From: Bacillus sp. A301a_S52
GTDB taxonomy: Bacteria > Bacillota > Bacilli > Bacillales > Salisediminibacteriaceae
DNA length: 64,000 nucleotides
Reading direction: 5' to 3'
Assembly: GCA_024701455.1 (NCBI GenBank)
Contig: JABXYP010000001.1
Location: 2,732,001 to 2,796,000 of the forward strand
How positions within the stretch are numbered: the first letter of the stretch is position 1; the number at the start of each line of letters is the position of its first letter. The translations under genes were made by a program, and so were the position numbers. The notes under the pieces are model-generated. The model made no database searches and had not been told where the DNA came from. It saw nothing but the letters and a program-made list of their open reading frames with translations. This document shows positions 46,679 to 55,139 of this stretch, piece after piece.

Positions 46679-47611
46679 TCAAAAAATGCTTAACCTGTAT
46701 CTTTGCGATAACGCTTCTAACAATTTCATCCCTGCTAAGCTATTTCCTCTTTCATCAAGTGCCGGGCCATAAATACCGATACCTGCTCCATGTGGAATTG
46801 CAGCCATAATAGCCCCTGAAACCCCACTTTTAGCCGGAAAACCCACTTTAATAGCAAATTCCCCTGATGCATTATACATGCCACATGTGACCATAAATGT
46901 CTTAAGAATTCGAGCAATATGCAACGGAATAATTGGTCGTGATGATTCAGTGTGCCTCCCTTCATTAGCAATAATATAACCAATTTTCGCCAAGGCTGTA
47001 GCATCAACCTCTATAGCACACTGTTTCGTATAAAGTTCTAGTAAATCTTCTACTTTATCATTTAACACGTGATGTTGTTTTAGAAAATAGGCTAAAGAGC
47101 GGTTTAAATGTGCCGTGTCGTATTCAGATTTAGCAACTTCCTCATTGTACGAAATTGAAGTATCTCCGGTCATGTCATGGATAAATGAAAGAAGACGACC
47201 TAGTTTTTCGTCAACTGAGTGACCACTAATCATAGATGTTACTGCTAAAGCTCCAGCGTTTATCATCGGATTAAGCGGTTTTGACGGGCTATGTGTTTCA
47301 AGCTTAATAATTGAATTAAATGGGTCGCCAGTTGGTTCCATACCTACTTTGTCAAATACACCAGCTTCCCCATTATCCATTAGAGCGAGAGCTAATGAAA
47401 TCACTTTTGAGACACTTTGAAGTGTAAACATCTCTGACGTATCCCCCGCTGTAACACATGGTCCATCACCTTCAAAAACAGCTAAAGATAAAGTATGAGG
47501 ATTCTTATCACTCAAAGCCGGAATATAATCTGCTACTTTTCCTTTCGGAGCTATTTGAACAGCCTCCTGTACCATAACATGTAATGCTTCACAATCCTCA
47601 CATATTTTCAT
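46679..47611 (-). CDS. glsA: Glutaminase GlsA
   Basis: Hydrolyses glutamine to glutamate and ammonia. The 310-residue serine-dependent enzyme has the beta-lactamase-like SVSK motif (about 66-69, Ser nucleophile and Lys), PFNSIIKLE, NPMINAGALAVTSMI and GFPAKSGVSGAIMAAIPHGAGIG. GGAGGTC with 7-nt spacing precedes ATG 47611; the open frame runs almost 300 bp further upstream, antisense to ylaL, without a ribosome site. Equivalent to ylaM. Confidence 0.95.
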   Translation of the reverse strand: MKICEDCEALHVMVQEAVQIAPKGKVADYIPALSDKNPHTLSLAVFEGDGPCVTAGDTSEMFTLQSVSKVISLALALMDNGEAGVFDKVGMEPTGDPFNSIIKLETHSPSKPLNPMINAGALAVTSMISGHSVDEKLGRLLSFIHDMTGDTSISYNEEVAKSEYDTAHLNRSLAYFLKQHHVLNDKVEDLLELYTKQCAIEVDATALAKIGYIIANEGRHTESSRPIIPLHIARILKTFMVTCGMYNASGEFAIKVGFPAKSGVSGAIMAAIPHGAGIGIYGPALDERGNSLAGMKLLEALSQRYRLSIF

Positions 47612-47699
47612 TAGCTTGACCTCCATTAGTCGTTTATTTACTTGATGACAAACGCGTTTATCAGTTTTATACTGTAGGGGAAAGGATGGTGGAAAATGA

Positions 47700-48197
47700 A
47701 TGTCTTCTATGATTGTTTCCATAAAAGGAGCTGTTAAACATACCATAATTATCGATCCTGGGGTATGGATTTTTGACGAACGCAAAGTTGACTTAACTAC
47801 ATATTTTACCGAGGAACGTCTTGATGCATCCACAGCGTTATATGAGCAATTAGGGCGCTCATGGGACGAACAGCGTTTAAAAGGAGCAAGACCACAATCG
47901 AATGACAATAAGTTGTCTGTGGATAAAAAGGCATTAACAAAAAGTTCTTACGGAATGCCACTCGGTCCTTTTATAACAAACGCGCAGCCTTCTTCTAAAG
48001 CAACTAAGGTCACATTTTCAAGTACAACGACAAACACACATTTTATCTGTTCATTGGAAGAAGCAGAAAATGGCATTTTAGGTTTTTCTCATAAAGGGCA
48101 CCCATTGGAAGAAACGGGACCAGTTCACTTTTACTTGAACGACGGGTCCAATCACCTAACTCCCGTTAAAGGTATTGATACAATTACGATCTCCTAA
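47700..48197 (+). CDS. ylaL: YlaL-type conserved protein
   Basis: A 165-residue protein (VKHTIIIDPGVWIFDERKVDLTTYF, then KGHPLEETGPVHFYLNDGSNHLTPVKGIDTITI) that I match to YlaL of Bacillales mainly by position between glsA and phoH. No catalytic motif or membrane segment is visible; the ordered beta-rich ends suggest a small cytoplasmic fold. AAGGATGG lies before ATG 47700; ATG 47709 is an alternative. Divergent from glsA with 88 bp between. Confidence 0.72.
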   Translation: MSSMIVSIKGAVKHTIIIDPGVWIFDERKVDLTTYFTEERLDASTALYEQLGRSWDEQRLKGARPQSNDNKLSVDKKALTKSSYGMPLGPFITNAQPSSKATKVTFSSTTTNTHFICSLEEAENGILGFSHKGHPLEETGPVHFYLNDGSNHLTPVKGIDTITIS

Positions 48198-48313
48198 ACA
48201 GTCCTCGTCATTGAATAAATTGTATTGTGGTATGGAGCTGGGAAGATTTCTCGTTATCTCCCCTTCTTTGTCGTAATACAGATTGCAGAAAAATGCGTTA
48301 TAACGACTAACAA

Positions 48314-48353
48314 CCTGACCTCTCCTCCGGTTTTGATATTACAAGAGGTCAGG
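48314..48353. terminator. Terminator between ylaL and phoH
   Basis: Perfect 10-bp stem CCTGACCTCT/AGAGGTCAGG with 20-nt loop, followed by CTTTTAAA on the plus strand; convergent genes on both sides. Confidence 0.75.
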
Positions 48354-48369
48354 CTTTTAAACTTGAAAT

Positions 48370-49698
48370 TTATAATAAATCTGCTGATAAGTGTGCCAAC
48401 CCTGACCTTTCACCTTTTTCAAGCTTAATATGACCAGCTTCAGGCCGATGCTTCAATCGCTCCGTTACGTAAGTAAGACCATTAGTATACTCATCTAGAT
48501 AGGGGTGGTCTATTTGCTTAGGATCACCCATTAAAACGATCTTACTGCCTTCCCCAACTCGCGTCAAAATGGTTTTAACTTCATGCTTAGTTAAATTCTG
48601 AGCCTCGTCGATCACAATAAACTGCTCAGGAATACTTCTTCCTCTTATATAGGTTAAAGCTTCTACTTGAATAGAAGACATACCTGCTAAAATTTGTTCC
48701 AATTCGCCTTTTCTATTGGTATTAAATAAATACTCTAAATTATCATAAATAGGTTGCATCCAAGGCCTAAGCTTTTCCTCTTTTTCACCAGGTAAATATC
48801 CGATATCTTTCCCCATTGGTACAACTGGTCTGGCTACAAGCAGTTTTTTATACAATTGCAAATCTTCCGTTTGATATAAGCCTGCCGCTAAAGATAAAAG
48901 GGTCTTACCTGTTCCGGCTTTTCCTACAAGTGTCACCAGAGGAATGTCTTTCCTAGTAAGAAGCTCTAATGCCATTTTTTGTTGAACGTTCCTTGCTTTT
49001 ATTCCCCATACAGCTTCATGTCTGTTATAAAACAATTGGATATGATCCTTTTTATTGTCAACCATCCCTAACGCCGAACGAGTACCATTAGATGTATCTT
49101 TAAAAATATAAAAATGATTGGCAAATGCTTGTGAAACCTGACATTTATCTATAGGCAGCTGTTTTTCCTCAAAAAATGTATTCATAACTTCTGGTTCCAT
49201 CCAACTCTCCTCATAGCCTTTATATATTCTGTCAAATTGGACAATCCTATCAGTCAAGAAATCTTCTGCCTTTAACCCTAATGCATCAGCCTTTACTCTT
49301 AATAACGCATCTTTACTAACCAATACTACTTCTAAAGACATATGTTGCTTCTTTTTCTCTTCTGCTAAATTTAACGCTACAGCTAATATTCTATTATCAT
49401 TTGTCATTTCAAAGAAATGTTTTTTTAATTGATCAAAACAGCGATGATTCAATTCAACAGTTAATGTTCCTCCGTTTTCGAGCTCCACTCCTTCATGAAG
49501 TTTGCCAGTCTCTCTTAATTCATCAAGTAGCCGAGCCACTTCACGGGCGTTTCTCCCAATTTCATCCATATAACGTTTTTTCGAATCAATCTCTTCCAGT
49601 ACAACCGCTGGAATAATAACGTTATTATCTTCAAACGAAAAGATAGCCAACGGGTCTTGCAGTAACACATTTGTGTCCAAAATATATAGTTTAGTCAA
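48370..49698 (-). CDS. phoH2: PhoH-family ATPase with N-terminal PIN domain (YlaK)
   Basis: A 442-residue fusion of an N-terminal PIN nuclease domain (about 1-135; acidic residues in YILDTNVLLQDP and VSKDALLRVKADALGL) and a C-terminal PhoH helicase-like ATPase (about 235-440; Walker A VGKAGTGKTLL, Walker B FIVIDEAQNLT). PhoH2 proteins of this architecture act as RNA helicase-nucleases in other bacteria. Start is TTG 49698 with GGGAGGG upstream. Syntenic with ylaK. Also annotated as a PhoH toxin-like protein by some; no antitoxin gene is seen here. Confidence 0.9.
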   Translation of the reverse strand: MTKLYILDTNVLLQDPLAIFSFEDNNVIIPAVVLEEIDSKKRYMDEIGRNAREVARLLDELRETGKLHEGVELENGGTLTVELNHRCFDQLKKHFFEMTNDNRILAVALNLAEEKKKQHMSLEVVLVSKDALLRVKADALGLKAEDFLTDRIVQFDRIYKGYEESWMEPEVMNTFFEEKQLPIDKCQVSQAFANHFYIFKDTSNGTRSALGMVDNKKDHIQLFYNRHEAVWGIKARNVQQKMALELLTRKDIPLVTLVGKAGTGKTLLSLAAGLYQTEDLQLYKKLLVARPVVPMGKDIGYLPGEKEEKLRPWMQPIYDNLEYLFNTNRKGELEQILAGMSSIQVEALTYIRGRSIPEQFIVIDEAQNLTKHEVKTILTRVGEGSKIVLMGDPKQIDHPYLDEYTNGLTYVTERLKHRPEAGHIKLEKGERSGLAHLSADLL

Positions 49699-49774
49699 TC
49701 GATTCCCTCCCTAACCTGAGTCGCTATTCTACTCAAAATAGTATATTCATGTAGACCTTTACAAAGACTACAAC

Positions 49775-49932
49775 ATAAAACGAACCTTCAATCAGTGGAA
49801 ATTTTCGTTCTTCTCCCACTGATTGGTCATGGAGTGAATCAGGATATTAGTACCCGCCATACCCCGGCTAAATAGATTTAGCACTACTCTCTAGTTTGTG
49901 TCGAGATGTTGACGGACGGTTATCTGTGATAA
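49775..49932 (+). repeat. Dispersed two-hairpin repeat, copy F
   Basis: Longest copy (158 bp), ATAAAACGAACCTTC to TTATCTGTGATAA. First hairpin keeps CAGTGG/CCACTG; the second is diverged in the middle (TACCCGCCATACCCCGG). It ends 8 bp before the AAGGAGGTG ribosome site of ylaJ, so it must lie in or next to the ylaJ 5' untranslated region. Confidence 0.9.
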
Positions 49933-49954
49933 CTATTCTTAAGGAGGTGATAGG

Positions 49955-50536
49955 ATGAGACAATTGTTTATAGTACCTCTTGTTGGTTTGATATTCATAA
50001 CAGTAGGGTGTCAAACGGATGGAGAGAACACCAATACTAATGAATCAATAGAAGGTCAACACTATCAAGTAACGGAATCTGAGATAGTGACGTTTAATGA
50101 CGCAGCTGATCATTTAGCTGAAATTGCCGTTCAAGTTCCAGAAGTGAACAGGTCAACTGCTATCGTTTTTGGCCCATACGCTATCGTAGCACTAGACGTA
50201 GAAGCTGAATTAGATCAATCGCACGTCGGCACGGTTAAGTATCAAGTAGCTGAAGCATTAGCTGATGATCCTTATGGAGCTAATGCTGCCATTACAGCTG
50301 ACCCTGACATTCTCCAACGATTAGAAGATATGCGTAATGAGATGGCTGATGGCCGACCATTTACTGCGATTGGAGATGAAATTGCTGGTATTTTCGGTCG
50401 ACTTGTCCCAATCGTTCCAACAGAAGAGCATCGAGATGATGAACCATTAGAAAAGCCTAAAGATCAAACTAATAACGAAAATGAGATTAAAGATATTCAA
50501 AACAAACAAAGTAAAGGACGGATAGACTCCCATTAA
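49955..50536 (+). CDS. ylaJ: YhcN/YlaJ-family sporulation lipoprotein
   Basis: A 193-residue lipoprotein: signal peptide with lipobox TVGCQ (about 16-20), a YhcN/YlaJ domain (about 40-150; VNRSTAIVFGPYAIVALDVEAELD and VKYQVAEALADDPYGANAAITADPDI) and a hydrophilic tail rich in Asn, Lys and Asp. Family members are sporulation lipoproteins linked to spore coat and germination. AAGGAGGTG precedes ATG 49955; repeat copy F is immediately upstream. Confidence 0.88.
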   Translation: MRQLFIVPLVGLIFITVGCQTDGENTNTNESIEGQHYQVTESEIVTFNDAADHLAEIAVQVPEVNRSTAIVFGPYAIVALDVEAELDQSHVGTVKYQVAEALADDPYGANAAITADPDILQRLEDMRNEMADGRPFTAIGDEIAGIFGRLVPIVPTEEHRDDEPLEKPKDQTNNENEIKDIQNKQSKGRIDSH

Positions 50537-50588
50537 AAATCCTACCAAAGATGTCCATGTAAACATGGTTAGTTTATATGTGCAGAGC

Positions 50589-50626
50589 AAAAAACGATGC
50601 CAGTTATTCAACCGGCATCGTTTTTT
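50589..50626. terminator. Bidirectional terminator between ylaJ and the next gene
   Basis: Stem AAAAAACGATGCC/GGCATCGTTTTTT of 13 bp with 12-nt loop. The last base pairs overlap the stop of the convergent gene (50625). Confidence 0.9.
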
Positions 50627-51077
50627 ATACTTTCATAGCTGCCATAACTTGACGATCTAACTTATCGGCAGCTTCTTTATCGTACGTTTTTTCAAATTTA
50701 GGCTCTGATGTAATACGTGAGCCATAAAACATGACATCTCTTACTTCTTTCACAGTGATTTCAATAAGTGCTAACTTCAACGGAACATCCTCTATATTTT
50801 CTTGAATTACTCTGGCTTCTCCTGCAATAGCATACGTAGAACCATTACCAATGACTGTTAACGTGACCAAAGGCTGATTCTTCACATTCTCTACAATTCT
50901 AGAGCGGTTGTCTACCGAAAATCTAATGTGGTGCTCGTCAATCGCATAAACCCACGACATGGCATTCACATTAGTTCCTCCTGATTCATAATCAACAGTT
51001 GCTAAAGTAACATAACGCTCTTCTCTTAGCAATGGCAATAACTCTTCCGTTAGTGCTGTCTCAACTTGATTAGCCAT
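50625..51077 (-). CDS. Pyridoxamine 5'-phosphate oxidase-like flavin-binding protein
   Basis: A 150-residue split-barrel protein (ALTEELLPLLREERYVTLATVDYESGGTNVNAMSWVYAIDEHHIRF; NQPLVTLTVIGNGSTYAIAGEARVI) of the PNPOx-like family, which bind FMN or F420. Substrate unknown; it is not the biosynthetic PdxH. AAGGAGG precedes ATG 51077. It has no counterpart in the B. subtilis yla region, so it is an insertion in the conserved order. Confidence 0.8.
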   Translation of the reverse strand: MANQVETALTEELLPLLREERYVTLATVDYESGGTNVNAMSWVYAIDEHHIRFSVDNRSRIVENVKNQPLVTLTVIGNGSTYAIAGEARVIQENIEDVPLKLALIEITVKEVRDVMFYGSRITSEPKFEKTYDKEAADKLDRQVMAAMKV

Positions 51078-51461
51078 TCATCCGCCTCCTTTATCTTCTT
51101 ACACTAATACTATACCTATATTTTATTATGATTTAAACCACTCTCTACAAAAAATAATAATTCGGTAGCCAAATGAGAAAGTATTAAGTTTTTTTATTTA
51201 AGACTTACTACAATAGTATGGTGCCAAGAAGACCTTTTCATACTTCTCATGGTTTGTTACTATTTTTAGGGATATGGTAATAGAGGTTGGAAACCGACAG
51301 ATATCTAAAACTATTTTTTTCCTCTTTGAGGTAAATTCTGTCCTCATCTCTTTCAGCGTACCTCGACATTTATCTGTTCCTGCTTCTTCATGTCTTAATT
51401 ATGACACACGTGTTATACTAATTGTAAGAAGAACAGACCCTGATAGTCAGAGAGGTGCCTT
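51078..51461. other. Intergenic region upstream of ylaI
   Basis: 384 bp, AT-rich, divergent between the PNPOx-like gene and ylaI. It should contain both promoters; a TATACT at 51413-51418, next to a palindromic ACACGTGT, could be the ylaI -10 but has no good -35. No repeat copy and no other gene was seen. Confidence 0.45.
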
Positions 51462-51665
51462 ATGAGAGTAAAGTGCGTCATATGTGATGTTGTAGAAACA
51501 ATAGATAGCCAGCTGCCTCTGGCAAAAAAACTTAGAAACAGACCTATTCATACCTACATGTGTAAATCATGCTATAATCGCATTGAATTAAAGACAATCG
51601 AGCGTAAGAACACCGGACTTTTCCAAGAATTCACACCAGCAGAAGAAAAAGACGAGTATATTTAG
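51462..51665 (+). CDS. ylaI: Small zinc-ribbon-like protein YlaI (DUF2197)
   Basis: A 67-residue protein with two cysteine pairs, CVIC (5-8) and CKSC (34-37), as in a zinc ribbon, followed by YNRIELKTIERKNTG. It matches YlaI/DUF2197; function unknown. AGAGGTG precedes ATG 51462. Its stop lies inside a very long terminator hairpin. Neighbours ylaH and ylaF are in the expected order. Confidence 0.87.
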   Translation: MRVKCVICDVVETIDSQLPLAKKLRNRPIHTYMCKSCYNRIELKTIERKNTGLFQEFTPAEEKDEYI

Positions 51666-51710
51666 ACACACTAAAACACACCTGAAGTCAGGTGTGTTTT
51701 AGTGTGTCTA
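51663..51710. terminator. Very long hairpin terminator after ylaI
   Basis: A stem of about 22 bp beginning TAGACACACTAAAACACACC and ending with the complementary GTGTGTTTTAGTGTGTCTA. The ylaI stop codon TAG is its first triplet. The right side continues AAAA; convergent ylaH lies beyond repeat copy G. Confidence 0.8.
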
Positions 51711-51722
51711 AAAACCCGCACT

Positions 51723-51850
51723 ATAAAACGAACCTCAATTAGTAAGAGGTTTCGTTCTTCTCGCATTGATTAGTCGTTGAGTCAATCAGGACATTACCGG
51801 ATGTTAGCTCCCTTTGATACAGGAGTTTTACGGACGCTTATCTGTGGTAA
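51723..51850 (+). repeat. Dispersed repeat, copy G (shortened second loop)
   Basis: ATAAAACGAACCTCA to TTATCTGTGGTAA, 128 bp. The loop of the second hairpin is reduced to a few bases (CTTTGATAC), and GTTGAGTCAATCAGGACATTACC is shared with copy H only, so G and H are a subfamily. They flank ylaH in the same orientation, 437 bp apart. Confidence 0.9.
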
Positions 51851-51865
51851 CATTCATCCACACTA

Positions 51866-52219
51866 TTAATGAGACTCACTTTGCTCTGTCGCATCAGTAC
51901 GTTGGTGCCTACGCAACTGTAGTTTATAAATACCAAGTACAAGTGCTGCAATAAATAATGATTCGATAATGGGTAGTGCAAGCGCTAAAAACGTCATAAA
52001 TATATTACCGAAAAACATAAGTCCATATATGATCACATTTTTTAAAAGAGGTAGTTTACGGGCAAACCCTAAATTAAACACAATCACACTTAATGCATTC
52101 ACAATAATATACATTATCCAAAAAGCGAAAACAACATTGTCTGGATCTTGAGCACCAAGCCACTCAGCAATCGGTGTCAGGTCCGGAGATACTGTATTCG
52201 CTGCTAAAACAGTTACCAT
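51866..52219 (-). CDS. ylaH: YlaH-like membrane protein
   Basis: A 117-residue protein with three membrane helices (about 27-50, 57-75, 78-100), conserved PDNVVFAFWIMYIIVNALSVIVFNLGFARKLPLLKNVIIYGLMFFGNIFMTFLA-type core (given here by its ends, about 26-80) and a basic-to-acidic tail. Matches YlaH of Bacillales; function unknown. It is bracketed by repeat copies G and H. Confidence 0.82.
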   Translation of the reverse strand: MVTVLAANTVSPDLTPIAEWLGAQDPDNVVFAFWIMYIIVNALSVIVFNLGFARKLPLLKNVIIYGLMFFGNIFMTFLALALPIIESLFIAALVLGIYKLQLRRHQRTDATEQSESH

Positions 52220-52287
52220 GTGGTCACTCCCTATCTATACAACACAATTCTTGTAGCAAACCGATTATAGCATAGAAAAAGAAAGAT

Positions 52288-52416
52288 ATAAAACGAACCT
52301 TCAGCAATGGGAGTTATCACTCTTCTCCTACTGATTGGTCGTTGAGTCAATTAGGACATTACCGAACGTTAGCTCTCTTTGAGACGGGAGTTTTACGGAC
52401 GCTTATCTGTGATAAA
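52288..52416 (+). repeat. Dispersed repeat, copy H (shortened second loop)
   Basis: ATAAAACGAACCTTC to TTATCTGTGATAAA, 129 bp. Same deletion in the second loop as copy G (CTCTTTGAGACGGG). First hairpin degraded (GGGAG/CTCCT only). It lies in the divergent ylaH-ylaF intergenic region, 73 bp before ylaF. Confidence 0.9.
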
Positions 52417-52489
52417 AGGGGCAAAAGCAACCCGTTACTTTTTTTATAAAGCGTTTTCCGTTACACTTATTATAAAGGAGGACGATCGT

Positions 52490-52675
52490 ATGTTTAAGAA
52501 ATTTGATATCTATCATTTCATTTGTGCTATTTTGGGAACAATTGGCTTAATTGGAATTGGAATTTCGTTCGCTCAATTAAGTCTCTCAATGTTTCTCAGC
52601 TTTCTTGTTCTTACACTTGGGTCCATTTATGTCGGTTTTAGACGTAAAAAACAGTTACAGTCAACTACCGACTAA
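52490..52675 (+). CDS. ylaF: DUF5325 small membrane protein YlaF
   Basis: A 61-residue protein with two membrane helices (about 9-28 and 32-51) and a basic end GFRRKKQLQ, matching YlaF/DUF5325. Function unknown. AAGGAGG with 8-nt spacing precedes ATG 52490; the frame is open upstream into repeat copy H, but those codons have no ribosome site. Followed by a good terminator. Confidence 0.82.
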   Translation: MFKKFDIYHFICAILGTIGLIGIGISFAQLSLSMFLSFLVLTLGSIYVGFRRKKQLQSTTD

Positions 52676-52709
52676 TGACCAGATCCACCTTGCGTTATCC
52701 AATTACCTT

Positions 52710-52750
52710 AAAAAGGGGCACGCAACAGCTAGTAGCGTCCCCTTTTAAAA
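52710..52750 (+). terminator. Terminator after ylaF
   Basis: Stem AAAAGGGG(C)ACGC/GCGTCCCCTTTT with one bulged C and an 11-nt loop (52710-52747). It precedes the convergent suhB end. Confidence 0.75.
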
Positions 52751-52844
52751 AAACAATTATCTAAGTAACTCTTTCACATCTCTTCTAGATTAAACACTCA
52801 TAAGTCGATATTCACGTCTAACTCGCGCCTTCTCTTTAAATCAA

Positions 52845-53630
52845 TTATTTAGAAAGTGTATTGAAAATATCCTTATGAATAGACGGACTGGCTGCAATAA
52901 GCGTATCTTTTTTTAGGAAATCTAATGGTTCACCTTCATAATTTGTCGCTTTACCGCCTACTTCAACAAGTAGTGCATACCCTCCTGCTATATCCCATGG
53001 AGCTAAATTAAAGCTTATATAAGCATCTAACTTCCCAACAGCAACATAGGCTATTTCTAATGCAGCTACCCCATAAGAGCGAACACCTCTAACTTCCTTA
53101 ACAAGCCTTTCAAGCCGTCGATCTTGTAACATCCACCCTGAATTAAAACTAAGAATCGATTCATTGAGTGGATTATTGACAATGGGAGCTACCCTTTTCC
53201 CGTTAAGAGTAGCACCTTCCCCTTTCAATGAACTGTACATCTCATTATTCATAACATCGTAAACGATGCCTATAATTGGGTGCCCATCCTGGTATATGCC
53301 AATAGAAATGGCAAAATGACTAGACTGATGAACAAAATTTATCGTACCGTCAATAGGGTCTAAAATCCAAACAGTTCCATTGAGATCTTTTATCTCTTCA
53401 AAAGAGCCCTCTTCTCCCATAAGTCGATGATCTGGGTACGTCTCTCTAATCTTATCTAAAAAGAAAGCCTCGACGTTTTTATCTACATCTGTCACTAAGT
53501 CATGCTGATTAGCTTTCGTGCTTATTGCGAATGAGGAAGACGTCATTTGATCTTTTATGTACTCGCCAGCTTCTCTCGTCCATGTCTCAGCCGTTTTTTT
53601 AACATTTTCAAAATCAACACTTTTCGTCAT
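52845..53630 (-). CDS. suhB: Inositol-1-monophosphatase family protein (SuhB/YktC)
   Basis: A 261-residue Mg2+-dependent phosphatase. The metal and catalytic motifs are GEEGS (about 73-77), DPIDGTINFVH (about 92-102) and WDIAGGYALLVEVGG (about 218-232). Family members hydrolyse inositol phosphates, 3'-phosphoadenosine phosphate or sugar phosphates; the substrate is not evident. Same position as yktC. Confidence 0.92.
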   Translation of the reverse strand: MTKSVDFENVKKTAETWTREAGEYIKDQMTSSSFAISTKANQHDLVTDVDKNVEAFFLDKIRETYPDHRLMGEEGSFEEIKDLNGTVWILDPIDGTINFVHQSSHFAISIGIYQDGHPIIGIVYDVMNNEMYSSLKGEGATLNGKRVAPIVNNPLNESILSFNSGWMLQDRRLERLVKEVRGVRSYGVAALEIAYVAVGKLDAYISFNLAPWDIAGGYALLVEVGGKATNYEGEPLDFLKKDTLIAASPSIHKDIFNTLSK

Positions 53631-53783
53631 TATTTACCATCTCCTCAATCACCTTAATATGTATTTTCTAACATATATCATATTTAACTCAACACGTGCA
53701 AATATATATTCTTTATTCCAACTGTCATTTGTCTCAGTATTTTATGATATTTTTCATTTATTCAGCTCTTCTTTGCAAAAAAA

Positions 53784-53804
53784 GTGAACCTAAGTTAGGT
53801 TCAC
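53784..53804 (-). terminator. Terminator after the 62-residue protein gene
   Basis: Stem GTGAACCTA/TAGGTTCAC with 3-nt loop, followed on the minus strand by a run of seven T. Confidence 0.85.
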
Positions 53805-53818
53805 ATAATCGTTAAATT

Positions 53819-54007
53819 TTATGCCTCGAGACGTAGCCACTCACTACGGAGCTTCTCTAATTTTTGTTTACTTTTAGTCACTTGGTCATGTTCGTTACCT
53901 TGAATTGCGTCGAATAACGTCAGGAGTTCGTAGTCAATCTCCAATTTAAGGACTGGGATACGTTTCTCTCCATCTCGTCTTTTTAATGTTTGAATGACCT
54001 TCTCCAT
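53819..54007 (-). CDS. Small conserved protein, possibly YkzI
   Basis: A 62-residue, charged, probably helical protein (MEKVIQTLKRRDGEKRIPVLKLEIDYELLTLFDAIQ, C-terminal KSKQKLEKLRSEWLRLEA). AAGGGGTG with 6-nt spacing precedes ATG 54007, and a terminator follows, so it is a real gene. The place between yktB and yktC suggests B. subtilis YkzI, but I give this only tentatively. No motif indicates a function. Confidence 0.72.
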   Translation of the reverse strand: MEKVIQTLKRRDGEKRIPVLKLEIDYELLTLFDAIQGNEHDQVTKSKQKLEKLRSEWLRLEA

Positions 54008-54312
54008 AATTCGCACCCCTTTTCTTCAAATCTCTTTTATTCCTGAACAGACCAACAATGTTAATTGAAAAAATATAGTTACCACTACACTATGTTATTT
54101 ATCGAAATTTTGCAACTATTTTTTATTGGTATTTATTTTCTTCCCTCATTCTCATATTTTAAAACGTAATTGAGAACAAGTGAGGCAACTTTCTTTTTTT
54201 GTAGCCTGCGTTTTGGTAAAATACTCTTATAACATTAAGGGAAACCTAGAAGATCACTAGAATTAAAAGAGGTATAAGCACATGTATGATAACAGTAAGA
54301 GGAGTTGGTACT
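54008..54312. other. Divergent intergenic region before yktB
   Basis: 305 bp, AT-rich. A TTGTAG-17-TACTCT pair (about 54199-54227) could serve yktB, but it is weak. Nothing else recognised. Confidence 0.4.
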
Positions 54313-54957
54313 ATGGCATTTAACGGATTTACTAATGAAGATTTTGATGTCTTTGCTGTTGACGGGCTAGATGAAAGAATGTCTGCCATCAAAGCGACGA
54401 TACGCCCTAAATTCGAAGAACTGGGAGAACACTTTTCCGCCTATTTAGCCGAAAAAACAAATGAAGAAATATACTATCACGTAGCAAAGCATGCAAGAAG
54501 AAAAGTTAATCCGCCTGCAGATACATGGGTGGCTTTTGCAAACAGTAAGCGTGGCTATAAAAAACTCCCTCATTTCCAAATAGGCTTATTTGGCACTCAC
54601 GTATTCGTTTGGTTTGCCGTCATTTATGAATCACCTGTTAAAGAAGAGCTAGGAAAAACATTTAAAAGTGAGATTGAGGACATTTACAGTAAAATCCCTG
54701 GTTCCTTTCATTGGTCAGTTGACCACACTAAACCAGAAACACTACAACATAATAATCTATCTAAAGAAGACCTTAAAAAGATGTTTGACCGTCTGTCTAA
54801 TGTCAAAAAGGCAGAACTATTGTGTGGAGTTTGCTTATCCTCTGATGATAAAACTGTTCAAAATGGACAAGCGTTTATTAACAAAGTGGAAGAAACATTT
54901 ACGACCTTACTCCCTTTATACGAAACGGCGCATAAAATTTATTTACAAGAAGCCTAA
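54313..54957 (+). CDS. yktB: UPF0637/DUF1054 family protein YktB
   Basis: A 214-residue cytoplasmic protein of the DUF1054 family (MAFNGFTNEDFDVFAVDGLDERM; PHFQIGLFGTHVFVWFAVIYE; IPGSFHWSVDHTKPE). A crystal structure exists for the B. subtilis member, but function is unknown. GAGGAG precedes ATG 54313; the open frame starts nine codons earlier without a site. Convergent with yktA, with repeat copy I between. Confidence 0.9.
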   Translation: MAFNGFTNEDFDVFAVDGLDERMSAIKATIRPKFEELGEHFSAYLAEKTNEEIYYHVAKHARRKVNPPADTWVAFANSKRGYKKLPHFQIGLFGTHVFVWFAVIYESPVKEELGKTFKSEIEDIYSKIPGSFHWSVDHTKPETLQHNNLSKEDLKKMFDRLSNVKKAELLCGVCLSSDDKTVQNGQAFINKVEETFTTLLPLYETAHKIYLQEA

Positions 54958-54994
54958 CTAACTGTTTCAACATTTTCAGACCACACTAAACACC

Positions 54995-55139
54995 ATAAAA
55001 CGAACCTTCAACCAGTGGAAGTTTTCGTTCTTCTCCCACTGATTGGTCGTTTAGTATATCATATATCAGGACATTAGCGGCCGTTAGCTCCCTTCTCTAT
55101 TTTGAGGCGGGAGTTTTATGGACGCTTATTTGTGATAAA
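54995..55139 (+). repeat. Dispersed two-hairpin repeat, copy I
   Basis: Long form, ATAAAACGAACCTTC to TTATTTGTGATAAA. First hairpin CAGTGGAAG/CTCCCACTG with one mismatch. Second hairpin AGCGGCCGT with ATGGACGCT: the G-to-T change opposite C-to-T keeps a G-U pair, so pairing as RNA read in this direction is preserved. A small tandem TATATCATATATCAG insertion lies between the hairpins. Confidence 0.92.

Noticed and set aside
47612..47908. Long N-terminal extension of glsA
   Set aside because: It runs antisense to the ylaL start and lacks a ribosome site; ATG 47611 has a strong one and gives the normal glutaminase length.
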